This document shows positions 48,487-59,030 of a stretch of 64,000 nt of DNA, piece after piece; the stretch's first letter is position 1, and each line of letters starts with the position of its first letter. The notes beneath the pieces were generated by a model, which was not told the DNA's origin, made no database searches, and worked only from the letters and a program-made list of their open reading frames with translations. The position numbers and the translations under genes are program-made. This DNA is from Azolla pinnata (Eukaryota; Streptophyta; Polypodiopsida; Salviniales; Salviniaceae), in the NCBI GenBank assembly GCA_037176905.1, contig JBBBWG010028090.1, positions 1,306-65,305 on the forward strand. Reading direction: 5' to 3'.

Positions 48487-48837
48487 GGATCAATGGCAGC
48501 TTCGCCGTCGTCTGCAGGTTTTTGTTCTATCCTTTTTCTTCTTCTTCTTCTTCTTCTTCTTCTTTGTTTTCTGATCTTTTTTTCAAAACTGTTTCTTTTT
48601 GGATGGAGCGGTTTTGGGGGGGGGGCCGGGGTTTTATAGCTGCTTCTTGAAAACCGTGGGTTCGCCCAAAACCGCCCTCTCGAGAAAACCGCCTTCTGCA
48701 AAAACCGCTTCCCTCGGTTTCACACTTGTACGGCTCGCTTTGTCCGGACAAAAAAAAAAAAGCGAACGCACAAAATTCCTTTTGTTTTTTTTTCCATGGA
48801 AAAAAATTGGGTACTTTTTTCCCTATAAAATTAGGGG

Positions 48838-49520
48838 ACATTTTGCCAGAAACTCGCCTGACAAAAAATATTGCAAATCAATGCCCTCGTTCGGAGAAAA
48901 CTTTTACAGTCGATCGATTCGATCAACGCATAACAGTCGATCGATTTGATTAACATTTAACAATCGATCGATTCGATCAACGCTTAACAGTCGATCGATT
49001 GGATTAACATTTAACAGCCGATCGATTTGATTAACATTTAACAGTCGATCGATCTGATTAACACTTGACAGTCGATCGATCTGATTAACACTTGACAGTC
49101 GATCGATCTGATTAACGCTTGACAGTCGATCGATCTGATTAACGCCGAATCGAATTAATTACGAGCTCGATTTTTGGCCGGTCGAATCGGTTCAACCAAT
49201 TGATCAGCATTCGGTTCAATCGATCAGCGCTGATGTTTTAATGCGCCGATCGGGTTAATCAGATTCCGGAACTGCTAACCGCTCGTCGATCGAAGATAGT
49301 GAGGAAGTCGATTAGGAATCAATTAGTGGGAAGCGATCAGGAAAGAAATAATTATATATTAAAAAAAAGAAACGTTGTACTAACGGAATCAATCAGGTGT
49401 TAATTTTTTCGTGTTAATTTGTACTCTCTTTGTGTTAATTTGTACTCTCCGATTTTAGCAGGCGCCAAAATGTAATTTATAATTTTGTCAGGCGTTCTGT
49501 TTCTGTAATTTCTCCTCGTA
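48838..49520. repeat. Dispersed element with inverted ends, copy 4, with internal TCGATCGAT array
   Basis: The left end CAGAAACTCGCCTGACAAAAAATATTGCAAAT is an imperfect inverted copy of the right end ATGTAATTTATAATTTTGTCAGGCGTTCTGTTTCTGTAATTTCTCC. Inside, about nine units of ACAGTCGATCGATTTGATTA plus ACATTTA (27 bp) run from 48905 to 49145. The family core TCGATTAGGAATCAATTAGT plus GGGAAGCGATCAGGAAAG follows at about 49308. Confidence 0.65.
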
Positions 49521-49837
49521 AATAAAACACGATTTCGAATCTATCTTTCTTCAGATACATTCTACACGTATTTACCGTTTTTGGAAAACTTCTTCTCGTT
49601 TTTTTCCCAATATAAAGGTCCTTTCATTAGTGAAACAGGGGAACCCAGATTGTGCGGAATTAACTAAATGCAGAGAACAGAAGAAGAAGATGCCCCGTTT
49701 TTTGGCTAACGATTCGCGATCAGAATCCAAATCGTTCCCCATTCCTCCCGTTTTACGCTCATCGCATCTGCAATCATTTCGGAAGCCTCGCTTTGACCTC
49801 ATCTTTTGTTTTTTGTCCATTGGCGGCCTAGCGTTTA

Positions 49838-50600
49838 AGTTTAGGGTTTAGGGTTTAGGATTAGGATTAGGGTTAGGGTTAGGGTTAGGGTTAGGGTTAG
49901 GGTTTAGGGTTTAGGGTTTAGGGTTACGGCCCATGCATCTTCAATTAAGGCCACTTTTATCAGACCCTTGGATCATACTTTGCGCAAGATTCCCCATGTC
50001 TCTAATGCTTTTAAGAGCTGATCGATCCGAAGCGCATCTCCATTTTGCTTTCGAGCACCAGAGTCTGGAAGTTTAAGCTTAATTAGCTCGGCCTTTTCGC
50101 TTGCGGATCGAGCCAGTTCGAGAGAAAAAAAAAACGGGGAAAAGAAAAAAACGATCGTGATCGACCGATGACCCTACTACTCGGAGTTTCACAGCTTTTA
50201 TGGACGTGTTTATCCGTAAATCGGACAAAAGGTTTTTAAGAGTTTTTAGGGTTTAGGGTTTGGATCTGGTGCAGTTAGCGGTTCTGGCACACGATTATCG
50301 CCAAAGTTTCTTTATGTTTTTTTTTTTACACCCTGGAAAAATCTCCCAAAAACTAGCCTTCAATTGGGCTTTTGTTTATATATCCGTAAATCAGATAAAA
50401 GGTTTAGGGTTTAGAGTTATGAACTTATTTATATCCGTAAATCAGACAAAAGGTTTAGGGTTTAGGGTTTAGGAGGGTTATGGACTTGTTTATATCCGTA
50501 AATCAGACAAAAGATTTAGGGTTTAGGGTTTAAGGTTATGGACTTGTTTATATCCATAAATCAGACAAAAGATTTAGGGTTTAGAGTTTAGATTTTGGTG
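49838..50600. repeat. Interstitial telomeric repeat, G-rich strand on +
   Basis: The core at 49838-49926 is TTTAGGG repeats enclosing six to seven TTAGGG hexamers. Further TTTAGGG doublets and triplets occur at 50246-50260 and in a ~60-bp tandem unit at 50375-50600 built from TATCCGTAAATCAGACAAAA plus GGTTTAGGGTTTAGGGTTATG (four units). Confidence 0.92.
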
Positions 50601-50796
50601 CAATTAGCGGTTCTGCTGCTTGCTGAGACATGAACTCTGCAATTATCTCCACGATTTCTTTACGTCTTTTGTTTTGTTTTTTTGTTGTACTTATACACTC
50701 CCCAGAAACTGACTAGCCTTTCAAAAGCTTCTGCTAGATGGGGAATCGAACCTAAGACCTCTCTCACTTCAAGATGAAGCAGAATTCAATCTTAAA

Positions 50797-51000
50797 ACCC
50801 TAAACCTTAAACCTTAATCCCTAAACCTTAAACTTTAAACCCTAAACCTTAAACTTTAAACCCTAAACCTTAAACCTTAAACCCTAAACCTTAAACTTTA
50901 AACCCTAAACCTTAAACCCTAAACCTTAAACCTTAAACCCTAAACCTTAAACTTTAAACCCTAAACCTTTAAACCTTTAAACCCTAAACCTTAAACTCTG
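50797..51000. repeat. Interstitial telomeric repeat, opposite orientation (CCCTAAA on +)
   Basis: About 200 bp of AAACCCTAAACCTTAAACTT variants, with CCCTAAA as the underlying unit and frequent CCTTAAA degeneracy. Its orientation is opposite to the array at 49838-50600, so the two G-rich strands point toward each other across about 200 bp of unrelated sequence. Confidence 0.92.
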
Positions 51001-54000
51001 AATCGCTCGAACTTCAGATTTAGTGCATGATTCTAAATGCCAATAATTGCAGACTATAGGTTAATTTGATTAAGATGAAACATGCCCATCTTAATGTTGT
51101 CAAGTCTCAAGTCTCAGGTTTGAGGTTCGGATCCTCCCTTCGGAGGATGATCTGGCTCTGTTTTCTTTCTTTTTTTTTAGGGTTTTTTTTCAGATCTCCT
51201 CTTCCAATGACTAGATGACATGCTCTTCTCGTGCGGACGAAAAGAACAAGAAGAACGTTATCCGATGCACAGTCAGACGCCCGTGACGATAAAATGTCAG
51301 ACTCAGATGGATGATGATGATGATGATGATAGTGATTAGTATTATTACGATGATGACAATGATGATGATGATGATGGCGAAGGCGATATTGAAACTTATA
51401 CAAGACGCTCCCTTCTTTCGTTTTTTTTATTTCTCTCTTCTGTGGACCTCTCTTTGATCAGACAATTCCGATGCGCGGTTTTTGACCGCAATTTTGGAAT
51501 GTTCTGATACGACAATTTGTGCCCCCTACACCAAAACGATTTCTCGATCCGAATCATCTGCAAATGGATCGATCAGTTGTGTGAAATGAAGCCAGAACAC
51601 ACGACTCTTTGTCTTGTCTGATCTGATAATGGGGAACAAGGTGTGCCAATCGGTGCAATGTTGCTACATACGTATAGCGTACAGTACACGTGAGTACATA
51701 CGATACGTATTTTAAAAGTATCCAGTTGAAAAGTTTACAAATACTTTGAATGCTTATTCTAATATGCATAGTTGTTAATTATGGATTAAACATTTTACAC
51801 ACGGTTTAGTACGTTAAATACGGATCAGATATGCTAGATATGGTTTAATACGTTAGATACGAACTAAATATATTAGATGCGGGTTAAATACGCGAAATAT
51901 GGGCTAACGATGTTGTTAAAGTGCATCGAATAATTACACAAAACTGCAATTCAATCAAATCTACAGATGTACATGCACTAAAATTTCTTGTTTTCCATTT
52001 CTTGGGCATTTTTACTAAATCAGTAAAACTCTTAAACTGTAGAGAGAATCAAAGCTTTAAATTCGAAGTTTATATAACAGACAACATTCACTTTCAAGAC
52101 AAAACAGTATCCCCAGTAAGAACTAAATTTTTTATATTTATAAGTTCGGCTTAAAAAAAAAATACAATAGCTCTGAAACGCGAAATGTGTGTCGTATTAA
52201 TACACGTCTGTATGTTTATCGATAAAATACGTATTTTTTAAACAACACTGCGAATCATGCTACCTCAGTCATAGCTTTGATTATCATTATTTTTTCTTCT
52301 GTTAAAAAGGAGATCGATCGAACTGGGTCCCTTTAGCAGTATACATCTGCGACACAAATCCACGCATGCATCTGAGGCAGACGTTACTCGATCAGATGCC
52401 TACATTGTAACGATTCGCGAGAAAAAACATCGTCAAATCGCTTCTGTTGTTGCTATTGTAGGGCTCTCTCTGCCCCACAGAAGCAAAGAAGAAAAAAAAA
52501 CAAAAAAAGTCGACGCCTATCGACACTAAGGATAATGTTGAGAAATCATACAATGGGAAAGAAAAATCGGAAAGAATTTAAGAGAGTTTGTGGACTCTAC
52601 GAATTGTGCATCGTTTTCGAGCTCTGTAAAAACCCAGATACCAGGCCAAACCAATTTGTCACTAATTATAGAAGTTATAAGTTAAAACCCCAATCTCAAG
52701 TTTCAATGTTTAGCTCCAAATTAGGGTCAAGTGGAATCGATATGCTACCAAGTTGGAGAATCGACGAGTATTCTCTACTTTCCATCTTGGCTCCGACGTG
52801 TTAGATGCCAATCCATCAATGATACGATAGATCGACATTGGAACATCATGCGAAACTTGGGAATGATCGAGAAGTGCCGAAGCACCGCGAGTATCTTTTT
52901 CTTTCTTTCTTTCTTGTCGAAAAGAAGCTAAATCCTTCATCCATGTGATTAAGTGGATGAATAGCAGATCATATTATCATCGATCATAAGCGCTCCAAAT
53001 TGCCTTTTCCTACTCCTGTTAAGTGTCATAGGGGCAAATTTATAACTAGACAACATTTGTACAACTGCGCAAAATCGAATTAGCGAGAGGCAAATTAGAT
53101 TGTTTCTGGCTAATTAAAGCAAATAGTCATCAATCTATAGACTAAGTGGAATTCTCACTCATTTGGAGTAAAAATCATAATAGCAATGATCATTGAAAAG
53201 GAGAAGAAGAAGAAGAATCGATCGGGAGGCCACAAAAAAACTGAGAAGAAAAAACAAAAAAACTCTTCTACCCCCAACCCCGTGCGAAAAATGAGAAGAA
53301 GAAAAAACAAAAAACCATAACAACCCAAACAAAATCATATGATTCCAAATCATAACAAGTATGTTGGCTGTTGCCTGAATGAAAAGCTTCATCAATTTGG
53401 AATAAAAATCATAACAGCAAAGATCATGGAAGAAGAAGAAGAAGAAGAAGAAGAAGCAATTGAGAGGTCACAAAGGAATGAGAAAAACAAAACAACAAAA
53501 CTAACCTCTACAGAATCATATGATCAGAATCCCTGCCAAATCACATGATCAAAAGAGCTATGATCCAAAATCTTCTGGATACAGAACTTTTACCTGCACC
53601 GAGCTTGTTCGCAGCAGCAGATCGTAGCCCCGATTGATGCCCAAGACCTCGGATTTGCGCTGCTAGATTCACCATCAAACATAAGGTATAAATAATCTGA
53701 GGTGAAAATAGAGGGGGTTCCGATTCCATCTTGCAAAATCTTTAACTATACTAAGAATACAAATAATCCCTTTCAACAGCAGAGTTTGCATACATTACCT
53801 TTCATTTTTTCACTTAATTACAAAGCCTTACAAATTTCGCCCGATTAGTAGTATACATCCGGAGGTATTTTGTGCGATAAAATCGACACTGTTCCATCTA
53901 CACTCTCTTTTTAACCAACCTCTTCAGGTGGTAGTATGTCCATTCCACCATCTTCCCCCCCACTTCGCTCTCCTTTCCGCTCCCTCGACGACATTGTTTA

Positions 54001-54353
54001 GGCATTTACATGTCTTGATCTACTATGTTCTACACATCACCTGCATATCCACGCCTTGCGACTCACAAAACAAAACCCGAAACTGTTCCGACACTGAACA
54101 CCAGTGCTGTAGAAACCTTCCGGGGGAATAAAAACAAACAAAATCTTCGATCCTTGAACACAAAACCCTCAAAGTTCCGAGCATCGCTCCAAGCTGCTCT
54201 CGAAAAGGCACCCAGAACAGAGAGCATGTCCCTGATCGATCCATTTGAGCTCGAAACACACGCCAGAAAAACGAATTTCCACCGTCTTCAATACCAGTTA
54301 ACTGGCTCCATTACCCCCTGAAGAGAAGAGAGAAGGTTAGATGTGCATAAAAA
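51001..54353. other. Intergenic; simple repeats and a duplication, no gene supported
   Basis: It contains (GAT)n at about 51308-51386 and a degenerate run of TTAAATACG / TTAGATACG words at 51780-51910. A degenerate duplication is found at about 53160-53300 and 53395-53520 (TTGGA.TAAAAATCATAA.AGCAA.GATCAT...GAAGAAGAA). A possible coding-like patch at 53590-53670 on the minus strand reads VNLAAQIRGLGHQSGLRSAA but has no partner exon. DNA just below 54354 is probably 3' UTR of the next gene. Confidence 0.45.
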
Positions 54354-57300
54354 TCACCATGACATTGGGGATAAGAGGTTATGTACAGCATTGGCGAGTA
54401 AAGCATCATACATCGTAGTAGTATCGACATCCAGTTCTGATTCCATATCATCTGCGATCAGATTCCCGTTTGAGACTTTCCTTTCAAGCAGTTGAATCAT
54501 GGCTCGGTCGCACGACATTCTAGCTGCATCCAACGGCGTAAATCCGTGTCTGTTTAAGGACCGATTCAGGAGTGGGCAGAGTATCATATTTTCATCTTCA
54601 TGGATATAAAACACATGATCCGAGCTTTTTTTCTTTCTTTGTTCCATAGAGAGAGGGAACTTTTCCGACTAAAAGCCCTTATAGCATTTATGACCATTTC
54701 CTGCAATGCCCTTTCCATCAACAAGACAGAGACTTGGCACAGTTTCAAAAGATTCCTCAATCGGGAAACAGTTTGCCCAACTCCTTAGATGAGTGTCACA
54801 TCGAAGGTCTCTGACCCATTTGACTACTTTAACATATCTTGGGTCTATTTCAGACGCTTTCTTCTGATCCCTTGACCAAAAGGGCATTTCAAGGAATAGT
54901 CATATAAACCAAGAGAGATTCCAAAATTACTTTCTGTTTTTTCTCCAGATTCTTTGCAGATTTCTCTTCAGCTGTGAAATGACAATACTCCAACTTGGAT
55001 GCTTACCTATCCTTGGCCAATACGTTGGCACCATGATTGACAAGGAGTGTGGCCAATTCAAGATCACCTTCTGCAGCAGCAATATGCAGCGGTGTCCGAT
55101 CTCCGTAGTCGGAAACATTGGGGCTCACACCATGTTTTATTAGCCTCTCCATGTATGAAATATCTCTGCTTGCTGCGGCCTTACATAGTTCCGTCCCTTC
55201 ATCCTAGTATAAAATCCATACGGCACTTACGAAATCAACCTAAACAACCTTAAGTTCACATTCAGAGCTTTATTCGAAGTTTCAAAGAAAACCACCATGA
55301 ACTCAAAAGTTTGACACTCTCCAGCCTATCTAGATTCCAACAATTCAAAGAACCAATATATAAAGGGTATAACGAACCATATCTAATTAAACAGAAGCTT
55401 TTAAGTTTAGGGTTTAGGGTTACATCTAGTTTAGGGTTTAAGTCCTATTTCTTTAACTTACATCTAGTTGCTTCAAATAGAAATTTAAGGTATGCCATGA
55501 GGTTAATGAGAGGGTATGAAGTTTTTTAGATTTCTCACCTCTAAATGTGCCTTAGCTCCACATTCAACAAGAATTTGCATTACAGAATCATGTCCTGCCC
55601 TTATCGCCTCAAGCAGCGGAGTAACTCCAAACTTATCTACACAACATTTTTTGAGAGACAAATCTCACTTCCACTCTGTCTAAATCCATTGACAATTAGA
55701 GATGTTTTTTGGTAAAATATTTCTACTACATATAGGAATACACAAAAACCTATCCAAAACTAGATCAACAATGAAGAGACGGTTTCATATTTCAAACAAA
55801 AAGTGATGAATTCCAAAAACAAGAAAAAGTGAACCTTTCTTATTCACGTCTGCGCCCTTCTCTATTAGCAGAGAAATGCATTCGACGTAACCATTTGTGG
55901 CAGCTAAGTGCTGCAAAAAAGAGACCAGGAAAATACTATATCTTATAAACAGAAATGGTAACTCTTAAAAGCATAGAAAGAAAAAATGCAACAAGCACCG
56001 AAACCAGGTAACCACAACTTTAAGGAATACTAAAACAACTATCTTTGCCGCGCACAGTTATTTTTTTCATCAGCCAGTATCCTGGAGCTAAAGCATGTTT
56101 AAATAACACAAAAATACATCCAGGTTCAAACTCTCACTAAACCCACTCAATCTACTGGATGCCAACCAGAAATGTAGGGATCAAGCACACACGACAAATT
56201 TCTGGTTTCCACTAGTTGAAAAACGCATCATTTGAGCTACTATCTTCATCAACAATCGTGCTATGCTCTGTATTTCTACACCTCTCGAGCATCTCAGCAT
56301 TGATATTAACAAAAGAACTCGTGAAAGCCAAGTTTGATCCATGCCATACAAGCTACTTAGGCCCCTGATCCGTGAAAAACTTTTGCCTTCATCAGTCTCA
56401 CCCATGAACATTGAGTAAATACAGACATAACTAGCATTGCAACAGTTCAAGGCAATCTGAAACCTCACCAGCGGGGTTCTACCATCATAGTCCGGCTCGG
56501 AGGGGTCGACCATATAACCATCTAATGCTTTCTGAAGGCTGATATGATCACCTTGAGATGCAAGTTCCGTTATCTTGATACCATTGGTATAGGCTGGGAC
56601 ATTCCATGCATTGATGCTATCGCCCCTCTGGTTGCCAAGGGTCTGTATTGCTATGGCCATCTCAAATGCCGCAACGACGTATTGTCCAGCTTGTAGAGGA
56701 TTCAAGATATCGAGCAATCCTTGAAGGGTTGCTCCTCTTAGATCTTCTGCCTCTAGTAGGAGATCGGACAAGTTGGCGAGCTTAGGCTCTATGGCATCTT
56801 GGACTACTGAGAAATCATTGGATTCGCTGATAGGAGGATCCGAGGTGGCCGCTACCTTGGTCATATGATGATCAGCTACTAGCATCTGCGATATCGTGGA
56901 AACATTAGGGCATAAATTAGGGAACATATTAGGGATCGATACATCGGGGAAAACACTGGGGAAAAACATTCAGGATACCTTAAGGCTACGCTATGGGTTT
57001 CTTGATCTTGTAACAAGAACAAAAAGAAAGACTTTTTCAGGTTCTTATCCCAATATCTTCATCTTCACATCTCATTTTTACCAACAACAACAACAACAAA
57101 AAAGGAAAACACATTTCTTTACACATCAATTGGACAAGTTGGCGAGCTTAGGCTCTATAGCATCTTGGACTACTGAGAAATCATTGGATTCGCTTATAGG
57201 AGGATCCGAGGTGGCCGCTACCTTGGTCATATGATGATCAGCTACTAGCATCTGTGATATCGTGGAAAAATTAGGGCATAAATTAGGCAACATATTAGGG

Positions 57301-58196
57301 ATGGATACATTGAGGAAAACACTGGGGAATACATTCAGGATACATTAAGGATACGCTATGGGTTTCTTGATCTTGTAACAAGAACAAAAAGAAAGACTTT
57401 TTCGGGTTCTTATCCCAATATCTTCATCTTCACATCTCAGTTTTACCAACACCACAACAACAAAAAAGGAAAACACGTTTCTTTACACATCAAGAGGGTC
57501 CTGACAGCAAAACACCAAATGTTCTCTTTCTTTCCCTTCAAAGAGCCTTGTAGCTTCAAACCGGAATTTGGGGATGCTAACATAGAGTTCTAATACGCAA
57601 AGAGCACAATTACCCCGGCAAAAAACAAGAGTGGAAACTTCCACAAATTACGCTTCCAGTGCGAGAAGTTGCAGAATTACCTGGACGACAGCTATCCTGG
57701 TGCACAAGGAATCTTCGGCGATCCGAAGCTTTTGCTGGAGAGCATCGAGGTTAGAGAGCTGAGTGGCGGAGAGAGATCCCATGGTGGGCAATTCAATGCC
57801 GTGGATAAGCCTCAGGAGCTCATCCTCGATGTGCATTCCCATGAGCGAATACACAAGGACGATCGCTGCAGTAGGCCTCCAGCCTCCCATCCAATTGAAG
57901 CTCGCTTCCAGATGGCTCCTCCACATCCCTGCAAGCACGAAAGAGGCATCTTCCCTGCATAGCTTCCTCTTCTCGTCCATGTAGTCTATACACCTGGCAT
58001 GCACATCCCTCACCATCTCCCAGACGTGCTGCTGCGCCTCCGATTCGGCCATGGCGGCATCGCCGGGATCGCCCGCCAGGTGCTGAGATCTCGAGGTCTG
58101 CTCATTGACGATGGTGCGGAGGTCTCGGAGCCGGGCTTTCATGTCGTTGAGCCATTGGCAGTAGAATTTCTCGAAGGCGGCGATGGAAGAAGACAT
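54354..58196 (-). CDS. DOG1-domain/ankyrin fusion protein, 499 aa
   Basis: Exons 58196-57681, 56885-56469, 55910-55835, 55636-55539, 55203-55007 and 54549-54354 sum to exactly 500 codons, with every GT-AG junction in phase. Residues 1-172 hold the first part of a TGA/DOG1-type domain: FEKFYCQWLNDMKARL, VLAGMWRSHLEASFNWMGGW, then LSATQLSNLDALQQKLRIAE. Exon 2 supplies the rest (LLLEAEDLRGATLQGLLDIL) and, in the same exon, the start of an ankyrin array (about 273-470): DYDGRTPLHLAATNGYVECI, KFGVTPLLEAIRAGHD, DRTPLHIAAAEGDLELATLL, NVLAKDRHGFTPLDAARM. No bZIP and no membrane segment is seen. The ankyrin block resembles that of SKOR/GORK K+ channels. DOG1 domains bind other proteins or haem, and ankyrins bind proteins; a nuclear or cytosolic adaptor role is inference. 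A short tail is acidic. Confidence 0.9.
56766..57493. repeat. ~366-bp tandem duplication copying the exon-2 acceptor of the DOG1-ankyrin gene
   Basis: Unit 1 (56766-57131) contains the first ~120 bp of the real exon 2 and adjoining intron. Unit 2 (57132 to about 57493) repeats it with high identity, including CAG|ATGCTAGTAGCTGATCAT. On the gene's strand the copy lies upstream of the real exon. Reading into it in frame reaches a stop right after the copied segment, so it could act only as a poison exon. Confidence 0.92.
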
Positions 58197-58213
58197 GGTT
58201 GAGAAGAGGAGGA

Positions 58214-59030
58214 GGAGGAGGAGGAATTAGGGTTTTGCTAGGGTTAGGGTTTTTGGGTCGTCTTCCGAATCTGCATCAGACGGTGGATTCCGACACAGAA
58301 TCCGAAGATTCAGCCATCGTTCTTCTTCTTCTTCTCCTCAGCATCCAGATGGTGTACATCTTGTGTGGGTCTAGGGTTAAGGTTTAGGGTTTAGTGTTTA
58401 GGGTTTAGTGTTTAGGGTTAAGGTTTAGGGTTTAGTGTTTAGGGTTTAGTGTTTAGGCATCTTGTGTGGGTCTAGGGTTAAGGTTTAGGGTTTAGTGTTT
58501 AGGGTTAAGGTTTAGGGTTTAGTGTTTAGGGTTAAGGTTTAGGGTTTAGTGTTTAGNNNNNNNNNNNNNNNNNNNNNNNNNNNNNNNNNNNNNNNNNNNN
58601 NNNNNNNNNNNNNNNNNNNNNNNNNNNNNNNNNNNNNNNNNNNNNNNNNNNNNNNNTAGGGTTAAGGTATATCTTGTGTGGGTTTAGGATTTAGGGTTTA
58701 GGGTTAAGGTATATCTTGTGTGGGTTTAGGGTTTAGTGTTTAGGGTTAAGGTTTAGGGTTAAGGTTTAGGGTTTAGTGTTTAGGGTTAAGTTTTAGGGTT
58801 TAGAGTTTAGGTTTAAGGTTTAGGGTTTAGTATTTACGGTTTAGTGTTTAGGGTTAAGGTTTAAGGTTTAGAGTTTAGGGTTTAGTGTTTCGGGTTAAGG
58901 TTTAAGATTTAGAGGTTAGGGTTTATGTTTATGGTTTAGTGTTTACGGTTTAGTGTTTAGGGTTAAGGTTTAAGGTTTAGGGTTTAGAGTTTAGGGTTTA
59001 GGGTTTAGGGTTTAGGGTTTAGGGTCAAGA
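58214..59030. repeat. Interstitial telomeric repeat array with scaffold gap
   Basis: TTTAGGG and variants (TTTAGTG, TTAAGG, TATTTACGG) run from the upstream edge of the DOG1-ankyrin gene to 59030, G-rich strand on +. A longer unit, CATCTTGTGTGGGTCTAGGG, recurs at about 58357, 58459, 58672 and 58712. The array starts about 20 bp upstream of the DOG1-ankyrin ATG region, so it overlaps that gene's promoter or leader. Confidence 0.95.
58557..58656. other. Assembly gap (100 N)
   Basis: A placeholder gap inside the telomeric-type array; the real array length is unknown. Confidence 0.99.

Noticed and set aside
47343-48701. 452-codon minus-strand open frame, longest in the window
   Set aside because: It crosses the GAACG pentamer (FRSVPFRFVPF strings), GA-rich and CT-rich DNA and has no domain. 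It is more likely leader/promoter of the TSJT1-like gene.
51308-51386. His-rich minus-strand peptide from 51107-51403
   Set aside because: It is a translation of the (GAT)n/(ATG)n microsatellite.
53541-53729. Coding-like minus-strand patch (VNLAAQIRGLGHQSGLRSAA)
   Set aside because: A donor is plausible at its end, but no start exon, partner exon or family match could be found, so it is only mentioned in the intergenic entry.
57648-58196. DOG1 part as a separate 182-aa gene ending by read-through into its intron
   Set aside because: The missing second half of the DOG1 domain sits in the next exon in matching phase, so a spliced single gene is the better model.
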